A stretch of DNA of 64,000 bases. It comes from Copromyces sp. CBS 386.78. Taxonomy: Eukaryota; Ascomycota; Sordariomycetes; Sordariales; Sordariaceae. The position numbers and the translations under genes are program-made. Location of the stretch: contig MU839101.1 of NCBI GenBank assembly GCA_030685235.1, forward strand, positions 248,001 through 312,000. Reading direction: 5' to 3'. Below are positions 1 through 10,515 of the stretch, in pieces. The notes below the pieces were generated by a model, which did not search any database, was not told the origin of the DNA, and worked only from the letters and a program-made list of their open reading frames with translations. Position 1 is the stretch's first letter, and every line of letters starts with the position of its first letter.

Positions 1-1
1 C

Positions 2-1522
2 TCTTCCTCGGAGGCGGACAAAGAACACGACACAAGAGACGCGCCCCTGAAAGTGGTACAGGGTCTCATGCACCGGCTTGAAGCCGACATTCTCGTCCAG
101 AAGCACATCGGTAACGAAGTAAGCATCATTCGATCCGATTTCGAATGGTTCGGTCCTGGACTGCCGCACTCAAGCATCTTCGCCGTGATGGAGTTCTTTG
201 GCTTCAACGAAGAGTGGCTTGACTTCTTCAAGCGTGTGCTAGAGGCCCCCATTCGGTTCAAGGATGATCCTTTTTCTGGCGCTGCCTTCGGCATCCGCAA
301 GCGTGGTGTCCCAATAAGCAGCACAATCTCCGACGTCGTAGGCGAGTCCCTGCTGTTCTGCCTGGACTTTGCTGTCAACCAGAAGGCCGATGGAACTCCT
401 CTCTACCGGCTTCACGACGACATGTGGCTTTGGGGTACCACGGAGAAGTGCTCCAAGGCATGGAAAGTAGTGACGGAGTTCGCCGAGGTCATGGGGCTGA
501 GCCTCAATCAGGAGAAGACGGGCTCGGCGATTGTTCTTCCCAAGAGCAAGGAGACGGGCTTGGAGTCAGCCGAGAAGGAGGAGACAGCCAAAACCAGCCA
601 CAACCTCCCGTCCGGCCCCGTTACCTGGGGTTTCCTCAAACTCAATGCCTCAACGGGCCACTTCGAGATCGATGAGGCCAAAGTCGACAAGCATATCGAC
701 GAGCTCCGCCGCCAGCTAGGGGCATGCCAATCCGTGTTTGACTGGGTCCAAGCCTGGAACATCTACGGCGACCGCTTTTTTACCAACTTCTTCGGCCGCC
801 CGGCCGCCTGCAGCGGCCGCGCCCACGTCGACAGCATGCTGACCATGTTCGCGCGGATCCAGCAAAAGCTCTTCCCCGACCACGCCGCCGGCGTGGGAGC
901 CTACGTCAAAGACATGATCAGCTCGCGCTTCGGTATCTCGTCCATTCCGGACGGATACCTATTCTTCCCTACCTCAATGGGCGGTCTCGGTCTGCGCAAT
1001 CCGTTTGTCTCGCTCTTCCTGATTCGCGATGACCTGGAAAAGACGCCCGGGGAGATGCTGGCCGACTACGAAGAGGAGGAAGAGGCTGCGTACCGGAGAG
1101 CGAAGGAGAGTTTTGAGCTTCGCGAGATAGAGCGCAGCGCGGGGACTAAGCGGCAAGATTCCTGGGAGAGATTCTCGGATAGAGGGGGAGACTCATTCAA
1201 GGACCTTCGAGGCGAGCCTTTTATGAGTTATGAGGAGTTCACGCGGCACAGGGAGCTGACGTCGACGCAACTTTCCAAGCTTTACCGGAACCTATTGAGG
1301 GAGCCAAAGACGAAGGACGTGGAGCTCAAGGGCGATGTCAAGGCGGCGCTGGAAGACGAGGATGATTGGAAGAATATGAACAGCTACGACAAGTGGGTGG
1401 TGCAGCTGTTCCATCGGGAGGTGGTGGACATGTTTGGTGGATTGGCGGTCGTTGACAAGGCGCTGCTGCCCATTGGGTTGATGAACATGCTGAGGGAGAG
1501 CCGGTTCCAGTGGCAGGGCTGA
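2..1522 (+). CDS. rvt: Cellular reverse-transcriptase-related protein (rvt family), 5' truncated by window edge
   Basis: The frame is open from the first bases of the window to TGA at 1520-1522, so only the C-terminal ~506 residues are present. Reverse-transcriptase motifs appear in order. Motif A-like is IIRSDFEWFGPGLPHSS; motif B-like is RKRGVPISSTISDVVGES; the catalytic motif C is RLHDDMWLWG with the Asp pair; motif D-like is MGLSLNQEKTG; then VTWGFLKLN. The C-terminus (YDKWVVQLFHREVVDMFGGL ... FQWQG) is the kind of tail I associate with fungal rvt genes. These are single-copy, intron-bearing cellular RT relatives that are not part of retrotransposons. No LTR, integrase, RNase H, endonuclease or poly(A) tail is next to it, and base composition is ordinary, unlike the RIP-mutated element at 44.6-50.5 kb. 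Catalytic residues look intact. The family has been reported to polymerise nucleotides, but its cellular role is not settled. Family call is from memory of motif style. Confidence 0.82.
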   Translation, partial: SSSEADKEHDTRDAPLKVVQGLMHRLEADILVQKHIGNEVSIIRSDFEWFGPGLPHSSIFAVMEFFGFNEEWLDFFKRVLEAPIRFKDDPFSGAAFGIRKRGVPISSTISDVVGESLLFCLDFAVNQKADGTPLYRLHDDMWLWGTTEKCSKAWKVVTEFAEVMGLSLNQEKTGSAIVLPKSKETGLESAEKEETAKTSHNLPSGPVTWGFLKLNASTGHFEIDEAKVDKHIDELRRQLGACQSVFDWVQAWNIYGDRFFTNFFGRPAACSGRAHVDSMLTMFARIQQKLFPDHAAGVGAYVKDMISSRFGISSIPDGYLFFPTSMGGLGLRNPFVSLFLIRDDLEKTPGEMLADYEEEEEAAYRRAKESFELREIERSAGTKRQDSWERFSDRGGDSFKDLRGEPFMSYEEFTRHRELTSTQLSKLYRNLLREPKTKDVELKGDVKAALEDEDDWKNMNSYDKWVVQLFHREVVDMFGGLAVVDKALLPIGLMNMLRESRFQWQG

Positions 1523-1864
1523 GCGGGTCGCCCAGGTTACGAGTAGTGTGGGAAGGGCGACGGGGAAAGCAGTTCGTGGGGAATATAAGATAATGACTAT
1601 AAACTTGGACAGGATAAGGGCCTTGAAATATCAAAAAAGATAGCAAAGGAGTCAACGGAAGGATGGTGGTGGGTTTAATAAGCATGTATGATCGCCGCTC
1701 TGGACATCAAATAGAATATGGTTTCCAAATTTAAAGCCAGGGAAACAACGCCTTACGCTATATTATTGTCGTGAATCGCGTCCATGGGTAACTTCATGTT
1801 TCATGTTCGCATCACCGCTCCGCTCGTCACTCCGCCCCATGTGACACCCCATACTGTACTCCCT
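1523..1864. other. Convergent 3' intergenic region
   Basis: This 342-base gap separates the stop codons of two convergent genes (rvt-like on + and TDA3-like on -). It should hold both 3' untranslated regions. I see AT-rich stretches near 1730-1770 but no further gene. Confidence 0.6.
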
Positions 1865-3441
1865 TTAAACCTTGAACTTCTTGGGATCCAGCTTGTCAAT
1901 GTCCGCACTCTTGGCCTGCCCATCGAAAATCAGCTCAGACATTAACAAGCCGGTGGCGGGCCCGTTCTGGATTCCCCAGCACGTATGTCCGGCCGCAATC
2001 CACAGGCCAGGCGTAGAAGTCTGGCCTATGAGCGGGCCTCTCTCCTCTCCGAACCGGACATGCTGAGGGAGGTAGCAAGCCTGCTTGGTCTTGACGGGGG
2101 CGGACGCGAGGATGGGGCTGACGGTGGCGATGTAGGAGATCAGGTCGTTGCACTGGTCTTCGTCGCATTGGACTTGGTCTGCTGTTTCGGGGAGGGGAAT
2201 GGTTTTGTCTGGTTCGCCTGTTTGTTTGGTGGTTTGTCAGTCATGCCAAGTTGTATGTACCCTGGGTATAGGATGGAAAAGAAAGGAATGGTAAAGCAAA
2301 GCCGGATGAAAGAAATAAATGTAACATACCACAAGCATAAGCCTCCCCAAACGGCCTCGCATAAATCTCCGGATCTACATGGCCCCTATGCTTCCTCTTC
2401 TGCCCCTTTTGTCGGCGATGCTCCGGCGTCCAATCGCTCGGCAGCTCAATGTCCGTGAAAACCGCGTACGGACTCAGTTCCGCCTCGTACACCACGCTGT
2501 GGGCGCGCAACCCTTCGATCTTGGACCTGGGCAGGATCTTGCCCGTCCAGGGACCGGCGGTTAGGATCACGTCTGTTACTTCCGTGATAGTCTTTGTTTC
2601 GTTTCCGTTGTTGCGGTCTTGGTATTCGACGGTGTCGACTTTTCCATTGGAAGAAGAGGAGGAGGAGGAGATGATGTTGGTTACTTTGGCGCCCAACCGG
2701 ATATCTACGCCCTTGGAGGCAGCTAGGTCCGCCATGGCGTTGGTGAAGTGGAAGGGGTGCGCTTGAGCGGTCTCCGTCTCGCCCCGTCGGCCCATGACGT
2801 CCCATGAACGTACGAGCGAGGAGTCGACCCAGTCGAGATCGGAGGGGAGGACGGATTCGGAGAGGAGAGAGGTCGCGGCTAGATCCTGCTTGGGAAGCTT
2901 TTCCCAGTCTTTCTCCGAGTTTTTGTTTTTGTCGTCGGTGGCTTGGATGGGGAGGTTGGCATTGGGAGCTGCCGCGCTACTGTCGGCGGGTACCTTCAAG
3001 TCGGATGTCGTCGAGGTTGATGCCCCCTGGCCCCGGGCTTGAAGTTCGGCATTCTTGACGACGGCACCGATGGTTCCGCAGCCAACCTGCCGGTAACCCC
3101 ACCGCTCGGCACCGTTGTGCTCATTAGCAAGTTCCCGATGGAGGCGGTAGGAGAGGGGGACGAGACATTCGGGATAAGCCCAGAGGGCGAGAAGACCGCC
3201 GGCTTTGCCAGATGCGCCTGCGGCGATGGAGCTGGCCTCGAGAAGAGTGATGGTGTGCTGGGTCGGGTCGAACTTGGGATGGCGGGTGAGGAAGTAGGCG
3301 GTTGTGCAACCGATGATGCCGCCACCTAATGGTGATGTTGTGTTGGTTGAGAGCTAATCGATCATGCAAGGATCCTAGTGGAGGAAAGTGGCTGAACATA
3401 CCGACAATGACAATATTTCTTTTTTGTTGCCGGGCAGCCAT
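1865..3441 (-). CDS. FAD-dependent oxidoreductase, TDA3-like (DAO superfamily)
   Basis: Spliced model, minus strand: exons 3441-3402, 3325-2330 and 2217-1865, giving 462 residues. Introns 3401-3326 and 2329-2218 both have GTATGT donors; exon lengths sum to a multiple of three. The N-terminus MAARQQKRNIVIVGGGIIG is a classic dinucleotide-binding beta-alpha-beta fold (GxGxxG, residues 14-19) and is only made by removing intron 1. It is followed by LLEASSIAAGASGKAGGLL (FAD contact). The C-terminal GLWIAAGHTCWGIQNGPATG closes the FAD site, as in D-amino-acid-oxidase-like enzymes. Layout and length fit the fungal TDA3 group, linked in yeast to endosome-to-Golgi trafficking; the substrate is unknown. 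A low-complexity linker (Ser/Asn/Lys) lies around residues 115-140. An in-frame ATG 60 bases upstream (3501) could add 20 residues; I chose 3441 because the Rossmann strand starts right after it. Confidence 0.85.
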
Positions 3442-4588
3442 TTTGACGAGCTCGTTAGTACGGAGCAAAGGGTTCATCAACGTTAGAAACTTCTTCAACA
3501 CCAGTTTGTTGTTGTTGATGGCGCTGAAAGTGAGGGGATCATGTCCCAGTTCTTGAACGACGTCAACGGCGTGGCTACCGACGGCCTAACGAGCTACCCC
3601 ACATGCTTCATTGGACGGGAATGTTTAACTCGGAGACATTCATTGCCCCGCCCGCCCTTGACCCATGTCTTGAGCTTGTCTTCGCTACCATCCTTTGTCG
3701 AAGCTTCACATTTCATCACTCATGTTGCAATTCACTTGAATTGTGAAAGAACAAACGAGTCAATGATCCAAATTGAAACACTGCAGAGCAGAGACATAAA
3801 TATCGAGACTCCTCACCCGCTAATGCAATGATGATGTCAAAGCCATCCCCGCCATCACTGATGGTTCCTCTTGGTATCCACGGGTTTGCCTAGCAGCCGA
3901 AGAAAGAAGTTTTGAGCGTCGTAAGCTTTTCGATTTCAAATGGCGTGACAGGAATCATCTGAATGTCTTTTTGAATCCTTTATATCAGGGCGCTTTGCGT
4001 AGCGGGGCAGTCGTCAGCGATCGGGAAATAGGCGGGCGCATGTTAACGCCGCCTTTGGCACTCGGTCGGGGTTCCCTGTAATGAACATTACAGTAAACGG
4101 TCCCTGCCGAGGTGCCTGGGCTGTTGCTTAGTAATTGTGAGAGCACGTGTCAGAACACACCAAAAGCAATGAATCGGGTCAGAACAAAGACAGACGTTGA
4201 AGCAAGGTACCGGCGGTTGAATAAAGCTTGACTGAACCAAGCAATGTAAACAAACGGATGAAACGTGAAAGACGGGATAGCAACTCCCGTCGACGGGAAC
4301 GAAGTTCAACATGTGACCACCAACAGAAAGGGGACCGCCAATGGCCCCACGCGGGAACTGCCCCGTAACGTTGGAACCAGGAACTCCCAGAACCCGCGCC
4401 GGGGGTACCTGTCTCACCTCACTCATCCTTGTTCTCTCCGAGTGAGTGTGAGCAAGGGCCTTGTCGAACGTCAGACGGAGTTCTCGCCGCCACGCAATCC
4501 CCATTCAAATATCAAGCACCACCTTTCGCCTCTCTCACTCGTGTCATTCTCGAGCCCTTTGGATCTTTGTCTTCGCTTTCACTACCAT
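3442..4588. other. Divergent intergenic/promoter region between TDA3-like and glutathione peroxidase genes
   Basis: About 1.1 kb between two divergently transcribed genes. Short open frames on both strands lack recognisable domains. It presumably carries both promoters and most of the peroxidase 5' leader. I see no RNA gene or repeat here. Confidence 0.5.
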
Positions 4589-4738
4589 ATGATACCCCGC
4601 TGCCATCGTTCATCAGCAGTTGCACTCACTCGGTTTGTGAAACCATCGCAACTACCATCAATCTCATCTCATCAACAAGTTCGACTGCCAGTCTCCAAAC
4701 CAGCATTCCATCTTCAGCCAGTCACTCCCAGACACTTC

Positions 4739-4813
<75 letters not shown>

Positions 4814-5422
4814 GCCAACATGTCTTCCGCCACTACCTTCTACGACTTCAAGCCCCTCGACAGTAAGTACTCGCCCACCCCTCTCATTCACTCACCGTCA
4901 TGACCATGACCATCACCACCATTGCCATCACATCACAGTCATCATACTAACCCACCCCAAGAGAAGGGTTCCGAAGTCCCCCTCTCCACCTACCAAGGCA
5001 AAGTCGTCCTCATCGTCAACGTCGCCTCCAAATGCGGCTTCACCCCCCAATACGCCGGTCTCGAGAAAGTCTACAAGGAGATCAAGGAGAAGTACCCCAA
5101 CGACTTTGAGATCCTGGGTTTCCCCTGCAACCAGTTCGGCGGACAGGAGCCCGGCACCGAGGAGGAGATCCAGTCGTTCTGTCAGCTCAACTACGGCGTC
5201 TCCTTCCCGATCATGAAGAAGGTCGAGGTCAACGGCGATAACGCTACGCCCCTGTACGAGTGGATGAAGAACGAGAAGCCCGGTCTGATGGGGCTGAAGC
5301 GCATCAAGTGGAACTTTGAGAAGTTTTTGATTGGCAAGGATGGAAAGGTTAAAGGTCGGTGGGCGAGCACGACTAAGCCGGAGAGTCTGAAGGAGGCTAT
5401 TCTTAAGGAGTTGGGCGAGTAA
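4589..5422 (+). CDS. Glutathione peroxidase / thiol peroxidase (Gpx3/Hyr1-like) with alternative mitochondrial-type start
   Basis: Exons 4820-4862 (short form) and 4962-5422, intron 4863-4961 (GTAAGT...CTAAC...AAG), make a 167-residue protein, normal for the family. The peroxidatic Cys39 lies in NVASKCGFTPQY, Cys70 in FPCNQFGGQEPG, and Cys88 in SFCQLNYGVSFPIMKK matches the resolving Cys of yeast Hyr1. This suggests a thioredoxin-linked peroxidase that can relay peroxide signals. WNFEKFLIGKDG is the conserved Trp/Asn block. A second in-frame ATG at 4589 adds 77 residues (244 total): about 50 residues with seven Arg/Lys and no Asp/Glu, ending PRHF, then 25 threonines, then AN before the short-form Met. 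This reads as a mitochondrial presequence. The upstream AUG has a poor context (C at -3), the downstream one a good context (A at -3). The listed start is for the long form. Confidence 0.9.
4739..4813 (+). repeat. (ACA)25 trinucleotide microsatellite inside the Gpx leader
   Basis: Twenty-five uninterrupted ACA units lie just before the short-form start codon (4820). In the long isoform they encode 25 consecutive threonines; for the short isoform they are an unstructured CAA-rich 5' leader. Length change by whole units would keep both frames. Confidence 0.97.
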
Positions 5423-5754
5423 ACATGTCCTGTCGGTGTTGTGGAAGATGGCTAACCGCCTACGGGATGTAGAGGAGGGAGGTGCTAAGCTCTAGTTATG
5501 AGATGGATGCATCAAGTTACCGGTGCTGTCGAGGGATGCGGTCTGTTCGGATCATTGAAAATGCAAGTTTATACCCCAAGTCATTGACACTCGCCGTCCT
5601 CTCTGCAAACAGCAATGGGGTAATTTCCATGCCAGATCACCTGTGAAAAGCTGTAGTCAACAATGATTTGAGAATTGTCATGACCATGCCAGTGAATCAA
5701 ATTGAATTTGTGAAATTGGAAGCAAAATATAGAATAAAAAGGGACATAGAGGTA
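5423..5754. other. Convergent 3' intergenic region
   Basis: A 332-base gap between the peroxidase (+) and Gfo/Idh/MocA (-) stop codons. AT-rich toward 5690-5760 and likely to hold both polyadenylation sites. Nothing else is seen. Confidence 0.6.
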
Positions 5755-7129
5755 TCAAATAAGCTTCCACTCCCCATCCTTCCGTTCAATTCTCACCTCC
5801 CTATACTCGTTGATACTTTTTCTGCCCGCCTCCAAAATAGCCGTAGTAGCAATCGTATTCCTCAGCGTCGGCAAGCCCTTGTTATCCAAATCCCTCGGCG
5901 TCAGCGTGCCCGCATTCACCGCCCGACATCCATCCACAAACTTCTCCATCGACACATATCCATACCCAGACTGGCCGGCAAAGTTCCCATCCTCATCGGG
6001 CGCATACTTCATGTAAAACGGGTTATACCACATCAGCTGTCCCGCCGAGTCCTCGGCAACATCGTACCCACGCTTGGCCTGGTCGATGCGGATCTCGCCG
6101 CCCTGCGCCAGGTAGTGGAAGTACTGGTTCGAATGAACGCCGGCCTTCTGGGGCGCCGTCCACGAAGCCGTGTACACGCCCGTGGCGTGCTTGGTCGGAT
6201 CGTCTTCCTTCTGCCAGTGGACGAGCAAGCTGATAGTGTCCTCAGTCTTCTCGTGACACCCCAAGCTGACGGCGACGCCGGTGGAGGCCGAGGCCGACAC
6301 CTTCACAGGCACGTAGCCAAGCTGCGATACCATCGAGTCGCAGATGTCGACGTGGTGGCTGTTGAGGTAGTACGAGATGTCCGAGTCGATACCCGCCCAG
6401 GCGGCGAACGTCTGCAGCTGGGACTTGGGTTGCGACATGTAGCTGTAGAAGTAGTTGAAGTCGCCCAGGTTCTTGGCCCGGTGCTTGGCGTCCGCATAGG
6501 CAGGGTCGTAGCGCTTGTGGTGCTCGATGTAGACGTACACGCCGTGCTTCTCGGCCGCCTCGAGGAGGGCAATGTGGTGCGCGAGCTCCTTGACGGCCGG
6601 CTTGGTGATCATGACGTGGATCTTGCGCTCGATGGCGTACAGGGCGATGGGGTAGTGGGTGGTGTCCGGGGTGAAGATGGTGATGGCGTCGCCGGGCTGG
6701 AGGGCGTCGATGGCGGCCTTGTAGGATTCCGGGTCTTTGGCATTGTCGGCGGGGAAGGAGTCGAACGAGGTATCGAGGTTGTTGTAGACTTGAGTGATGT
6801 TCTTGTTCAGATGTTCCCCTGGAGGTTTGGCCATGGTCAGTATGATCGAGGGTGTTGATTCTATGCTTGAAGTATGAGGAGAACTCACGAATTGCTGGGA
6901 ACTTTGTGCCATTGACACCAACCATGCCGAGTTTGCCGACCTTGCCTCTCCGACGAAGATCGAACATTGACAGTCCAACAACACCAACCTTCTTGTCCGA
7001 GCCAGAGGCACCGCCGCCAACGAAGCCGGTGGTGTACTCACCAGTACCGACCTAACCAAGTTAGTGATCGTATCAGTCAGGCTCTGTATACGGGGAACTT
7101 ACCATCAACACATTGAGGGGAGAGGCCAT
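5755..7129 (-). CDS. Gfo/Idh/MocA-family NAD(P)-dependent oxidoreductase
   Basis: Exons 7129-7103, 7051-6889 and 6818-5755, introns 7102-7052 (GTAAGT...TTAG) and 6888-6819 (GTGAGT...CCAG), give 417 residues. The spliced start [19 protein letters not shown] supplies a Gly-rich Rossmann turn (residues 10-18) that no unspliced frame contains. The family's EKP signature appears as MITKP (Lys136) and is followed by [16 protein letters not shown] (residues 218-224) is the usual catalytic His/Asp helix. The C-terminal half is the alpha/beta substrate domain ([31 protein letters not shown]). Such enzymes oxidise or reduce sugars, sugar acids or inositol; the substrate cannot be read from sequence. 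It sits head to head, 2.4 kb away, with a DapA-type aldolase. The short first exon (9 codons) is easily missed by gene finders. Confidence 0.87.
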
Positions 7130-9531
7130 GTTGGGCAACTTGATTTTGGGTCAGTTGGAAAAAGACTGGCTCGAGTGAAGAAATGGCAGTGTTTGTCTCG
7201 GAGGATGCTGGATGCTCGCTTGTATATAGAGGGAGCTCAACAGGAAGAGCTTAGCCGGGATTAGATGCCGTTGTACTGATGGAGTATGGAACTGGATCAT
7301 CTCGTGGCCGGAATAACTATCGTGACACGACTTTCAAGCTATTACGCTTCGGGCCTTTTGTCTGGTCTCTTTTCACAACCACCCATCCGTCGTCGAAGGT
7401 TATCCTGGGCTTGACTCTCCGGGGATATGTAAGTCCAACGTCTCGGGGAAATTGATATCATTGGAGCGAATAGAGGCAATTGGTCACTACGCGGTCAATA
7501 CATGTGATGGGTTCTGCCGATCAGGTCCCACGAAACGGGTTGTGTACCTTGATGGCCTCGCGACCTTTCCGTACCATATCATCGTCCATTCTCCATTGAC
7601 CACATACCGCCATTGACGGCTTCATCAAGAGCTATAGTGATATTTTTTGCTTCACCCCATGTCTTTTATGTAGATGTAAAGCTTAAATATCGTCATGACT
7701 TTGGCGGCTTGTGGACTTGATCAAAAAGATGAAAAAGAACTATCATGGTGCAGGTACGTACCTCAAACGCGGGGATGCTTTCATTGGCGGGGTCGTGAGG
7801 GGAGAATTTGGCGAACAAGGTGGGGTGCAACCCCCCAAGAACCCCCGTCGACCCCGCTCCTTCCCCCACGCCAACTTTTGGGGCTACACTAGAGGTACTT
7901 TTCCCCGCATTCTCCCCACTTCATCCAGACATCGTCATGCTTAGTGTCACGGTAGGTTGGACTTTTTCCTTCCCTTCCATTTTTTGGCATTTGAATTGCT
8001 TCTATCGACCTTCCATGCTTCCAAGCCAAACTGCCCTCTTAGGACCTTTCGAGCACCATTCAATTCTCACCGAGTCAGCCTCTTTTCTTGCCCGGTTGGA
8101 CGGATTCCAAAATGTGACAGTGGGGGTGTGCTTCATCCTTGCCGTCGACATTTATGAAGCCAACTTTATTGGAGGAAATATTTGTTCCGTCTCGTGGCAG
8201 ACACCAGAAAGGCAGCTAGCAGGCCTCCCCAGACTACTTGGCACATGCGAGCCCTCACTTGACGTTCTCGCCGCCATCGGAAAGATCATGGCCTATGCTA
8301 GTTGCACTTCAATGTATGTACTACCTCGCTCACCCTTCATCAACAAGAACAGCGGTCATCATTCAGCCCGTGATAGATGCCATGAAGCCAGACTCGATCC
8401 AGAGTAACAGCCGGCCATGCTCACACCATCTCACCTCCCATGGTATTTGTCGAGATGACATCAATTCGGCAAGCTCATTGGCGTGGAATACGTCTTCGAG
8501 TTCAAAGCATCTCCTAACCGCCAGGAGCGAACATGTTCTAACCTTCGTCTTTAACAGACCCCCATGCTGAGTTGCCATTTTCGACCCTAGACATCTCTGC
8601 AGATCACCAGACCATATGGCTGGGTCTCATATTGACCGGGTCAGTGACGGTTTGTATTGAGCCCTAGCTTGTTCAGCAAATTCCTTCTTCGCTCGCTGGA
8701 CCCTGGGCCTCGAGGTGTTTGGATCTCGCTCAAGGCTAGGCACTCAGTATCATGAAGCCGCGAGGTACATACTAAAAAAAAAAAAAACAAGTGTCTAGAC
8801 TTTGACGGTTCACAAGGAGATCATCCAAGAGTTTCCTGGATATATCCCTTGGTGGGGCCCAATGACCCGGAATCCTCGATTTCGACCGCTGGATAAGCCG
8901 CCGCCATTCTCTCCCCATTGACCCCATTCTTTTCCCGCTCGCCGCCATACCAACCCAAGTTAAGGCGACATTTTGGACGAACAAAACGTGGATGCGTGAT
9001 TTGCTTCCCCATATATTCCCCATATTGCTCCGTCCTACCACCCCCCCGTCCGGCTTTCATCTCCTTGGGGTGAACCCCTCCATGACATCTCCTTCTTCTT
9101 CACCATCCCCCGTCCGCGTCCATCTAATGGCTCGCTTCAACACTTAGCCGCTGTCTGTTTGCCTTTGCCCCTTGTTTCTACCAACTCCCGTCTTCGGCCA
9201 ACAGGAACCGCATGGGCTGATGCATTTGGTTGGCCGCCTCGGACCAATGTCCGAGCGAGCTGCTCCTGGCTTCTGAACCTTTTGCTTCAACGACACACCA
9301 TGAGACCCAACAGTTGGGGTAGTGAGTCGGGCAAGGTTAGACTGTTTGTCACCGTGAACTTTCTTTTCTCGGATAAGTAGAAGGCGTTCCCTTACTTGCT
9401 TACGCCCGCTCTTTCTGCCCATTGCCTCCTTTTCTGATTCCTCTACCACTACCTCCGTTCATCACGCCTATCCAAAGCCTCAAAGCTTCAATTACTTACC
9501 CCATTCCCTTTCACCCATACACACACCCACA
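7130..9531. other. Divergent intergenic region
   Basis: 2.4 kb between the oxidoreductase (-) and the aldolase (+). Small open frames (e.g. 7808-8407 +) show no domain and no family resemblance. A 13-base A run lies near 8774-8786. CT-rich tracts at 9080-9130 and 9390-9530 look like a fungal promoter/5' UTR for the aldolase. No RNA gene is seen. Confidence 0.5.
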
Positions 9532-10515
9532 ATGACTGTGTCCAATGGTGCCACGAACGGCCAGCAGGCCCCGAGAAGACCTCTCCCATGCGGCATCTAC
9601 GCCCCGACTATGACCTTCTTCGACGCCGAGACTGAGGACCTCGATATTCCCACTATCAAAAAACACGCCGCACGCTTGGTCAAGGATGGACTTGCCGGTT
9701 TGGTGACCATGGGCTCCAATGGAGAGGCTGTTCATTGTACACGAGAGGAAAAGGCGGCAGTGACCCGCGCCACCAGGGAAGCTTTGGATGAGGCTGGTTT
9801 CAAGGACACGCCCATCATTGTTGGCACAACAGAGGGCAGTGTCAGGGGGACAATCGAGTTGTGCAAAATCGCCCAGGAAGCTGGCGGCGATTACGTGCTC
9901 CTCCTCCCACCCTCATACTTCCGTTCCCTCATGGATGAGCAAGCAATTCACGACTACTTCATCGCCGTGGCTGACGAGAGCCCTCTACCGCTCGTTCTTT
10001 ACAACTACCCCGGAGCCGTTGCCGGTATCGACATGGACTCGGACCTGCTCATCAAGCTCGCTTCGCATCCCAACATTGTGGGCACCAAGTTCACTTGCGG
10101 AAATACCGGCAAGCTCACACGAGTGGCACAGGCGACTGATGCCAAGACTCCCTGGGCTGAGGGATCTGGATACATGGCCTTCGGTGGAATGTGCGACTTC
10201 ACTGTCCAGACCTTGGCCAGTGGCGGCAGTGGTATCATTGCCGGCGGAGCCAACGTGATGCCCAAGGTGTGCGTCAAGGTGTGGAATCTGTATGTGGAGG
10301 GCAAGATCGATGAAGCCATTGCGCTCCAGAAGACACTTGCCAAGGGCGACTGGTTTTTGACCAAGTCTGCCATTGCCGGTACCAAGCAGGCTATTCAGAG
10401 CTACTTTGGATATGGCGGGTACCCGAGGCGGCCGCTCAAGAGGCTGGAGAAGGCTCGGGTGTCTACTATCGAGGAAGGAATCAAGGAGGCTATGGAGATT
10501 GAGAACTCGCTATAA
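9532..10515 (+). CDS. DapA-family class I aldolase/lyase (DHDPS, 2-keto-3-deoxy sugar acid or 4-hydroxy-2-oxoglutarate aldolase type)
   Basis: Intronless, 327 residues, ATG at 9532 after a CT-rich leader ending in CCCACA. The (beta/alpha)8 barrel family is marked by GLVTMGSNGEAVHCTREEK (residues 57-74), LLPPSYF (pyruvate-side loop), VLYNYPG with the conserved Tyr157, and NIVGTKFTCGN with the Schiff-base Lys186. GGANVMP closes the barrel. Fungi make lysine by the aminoadipate route, so a true dihydrodipicolinate synthase is not expected. More likely reactions are pyruvate-releasing cleavage of a 2-keto-3-deoxy sugar acid (as in the fungal galacturonate pathway) or of 4-hydroxy-2-oxoglutarate; sequence alone does not decide. 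The divergent Gfo/Idh/MocA oxidoreductase nearby would fit sugar-acid metabolism, as inference only. Confidence 0.88.
   Translation: MTVSNGATNGQQAPRRPLPCGIYAPTMTFFDAETEDLDIPTIKKHAARLVKDGLAGLVTMGSNGEAVHCTREEKAAVTRATREALDEAGFKDTPIIVGTTEGSVRGTIELCKIAQEAGGDYVLLLPPSYFRSLMDEQAIHDYFIAVADESPLPLVLYNYPGAVAGIDMDSDLLIKLASHPNIVGTKFTCGNTGKLTRVAQATDAKTPWAEGSGYMAFGGMCDFTVQTLASGGSGIIAGGANVMPKVCVKVWNLYVEGKIDEAIALQKTLAKGDWFLTKSAIAGTKQAIQSYFGYGGYPRRPLKRLEKARVSTIEEGIKEAMEIENSL

Noticed and set aside
5668..6858. 396-codon plus-strand frame
   Set aside because: Antisense shadow of the Gfo/Idh/MocA gene, whose minus-strand motifs are clear.
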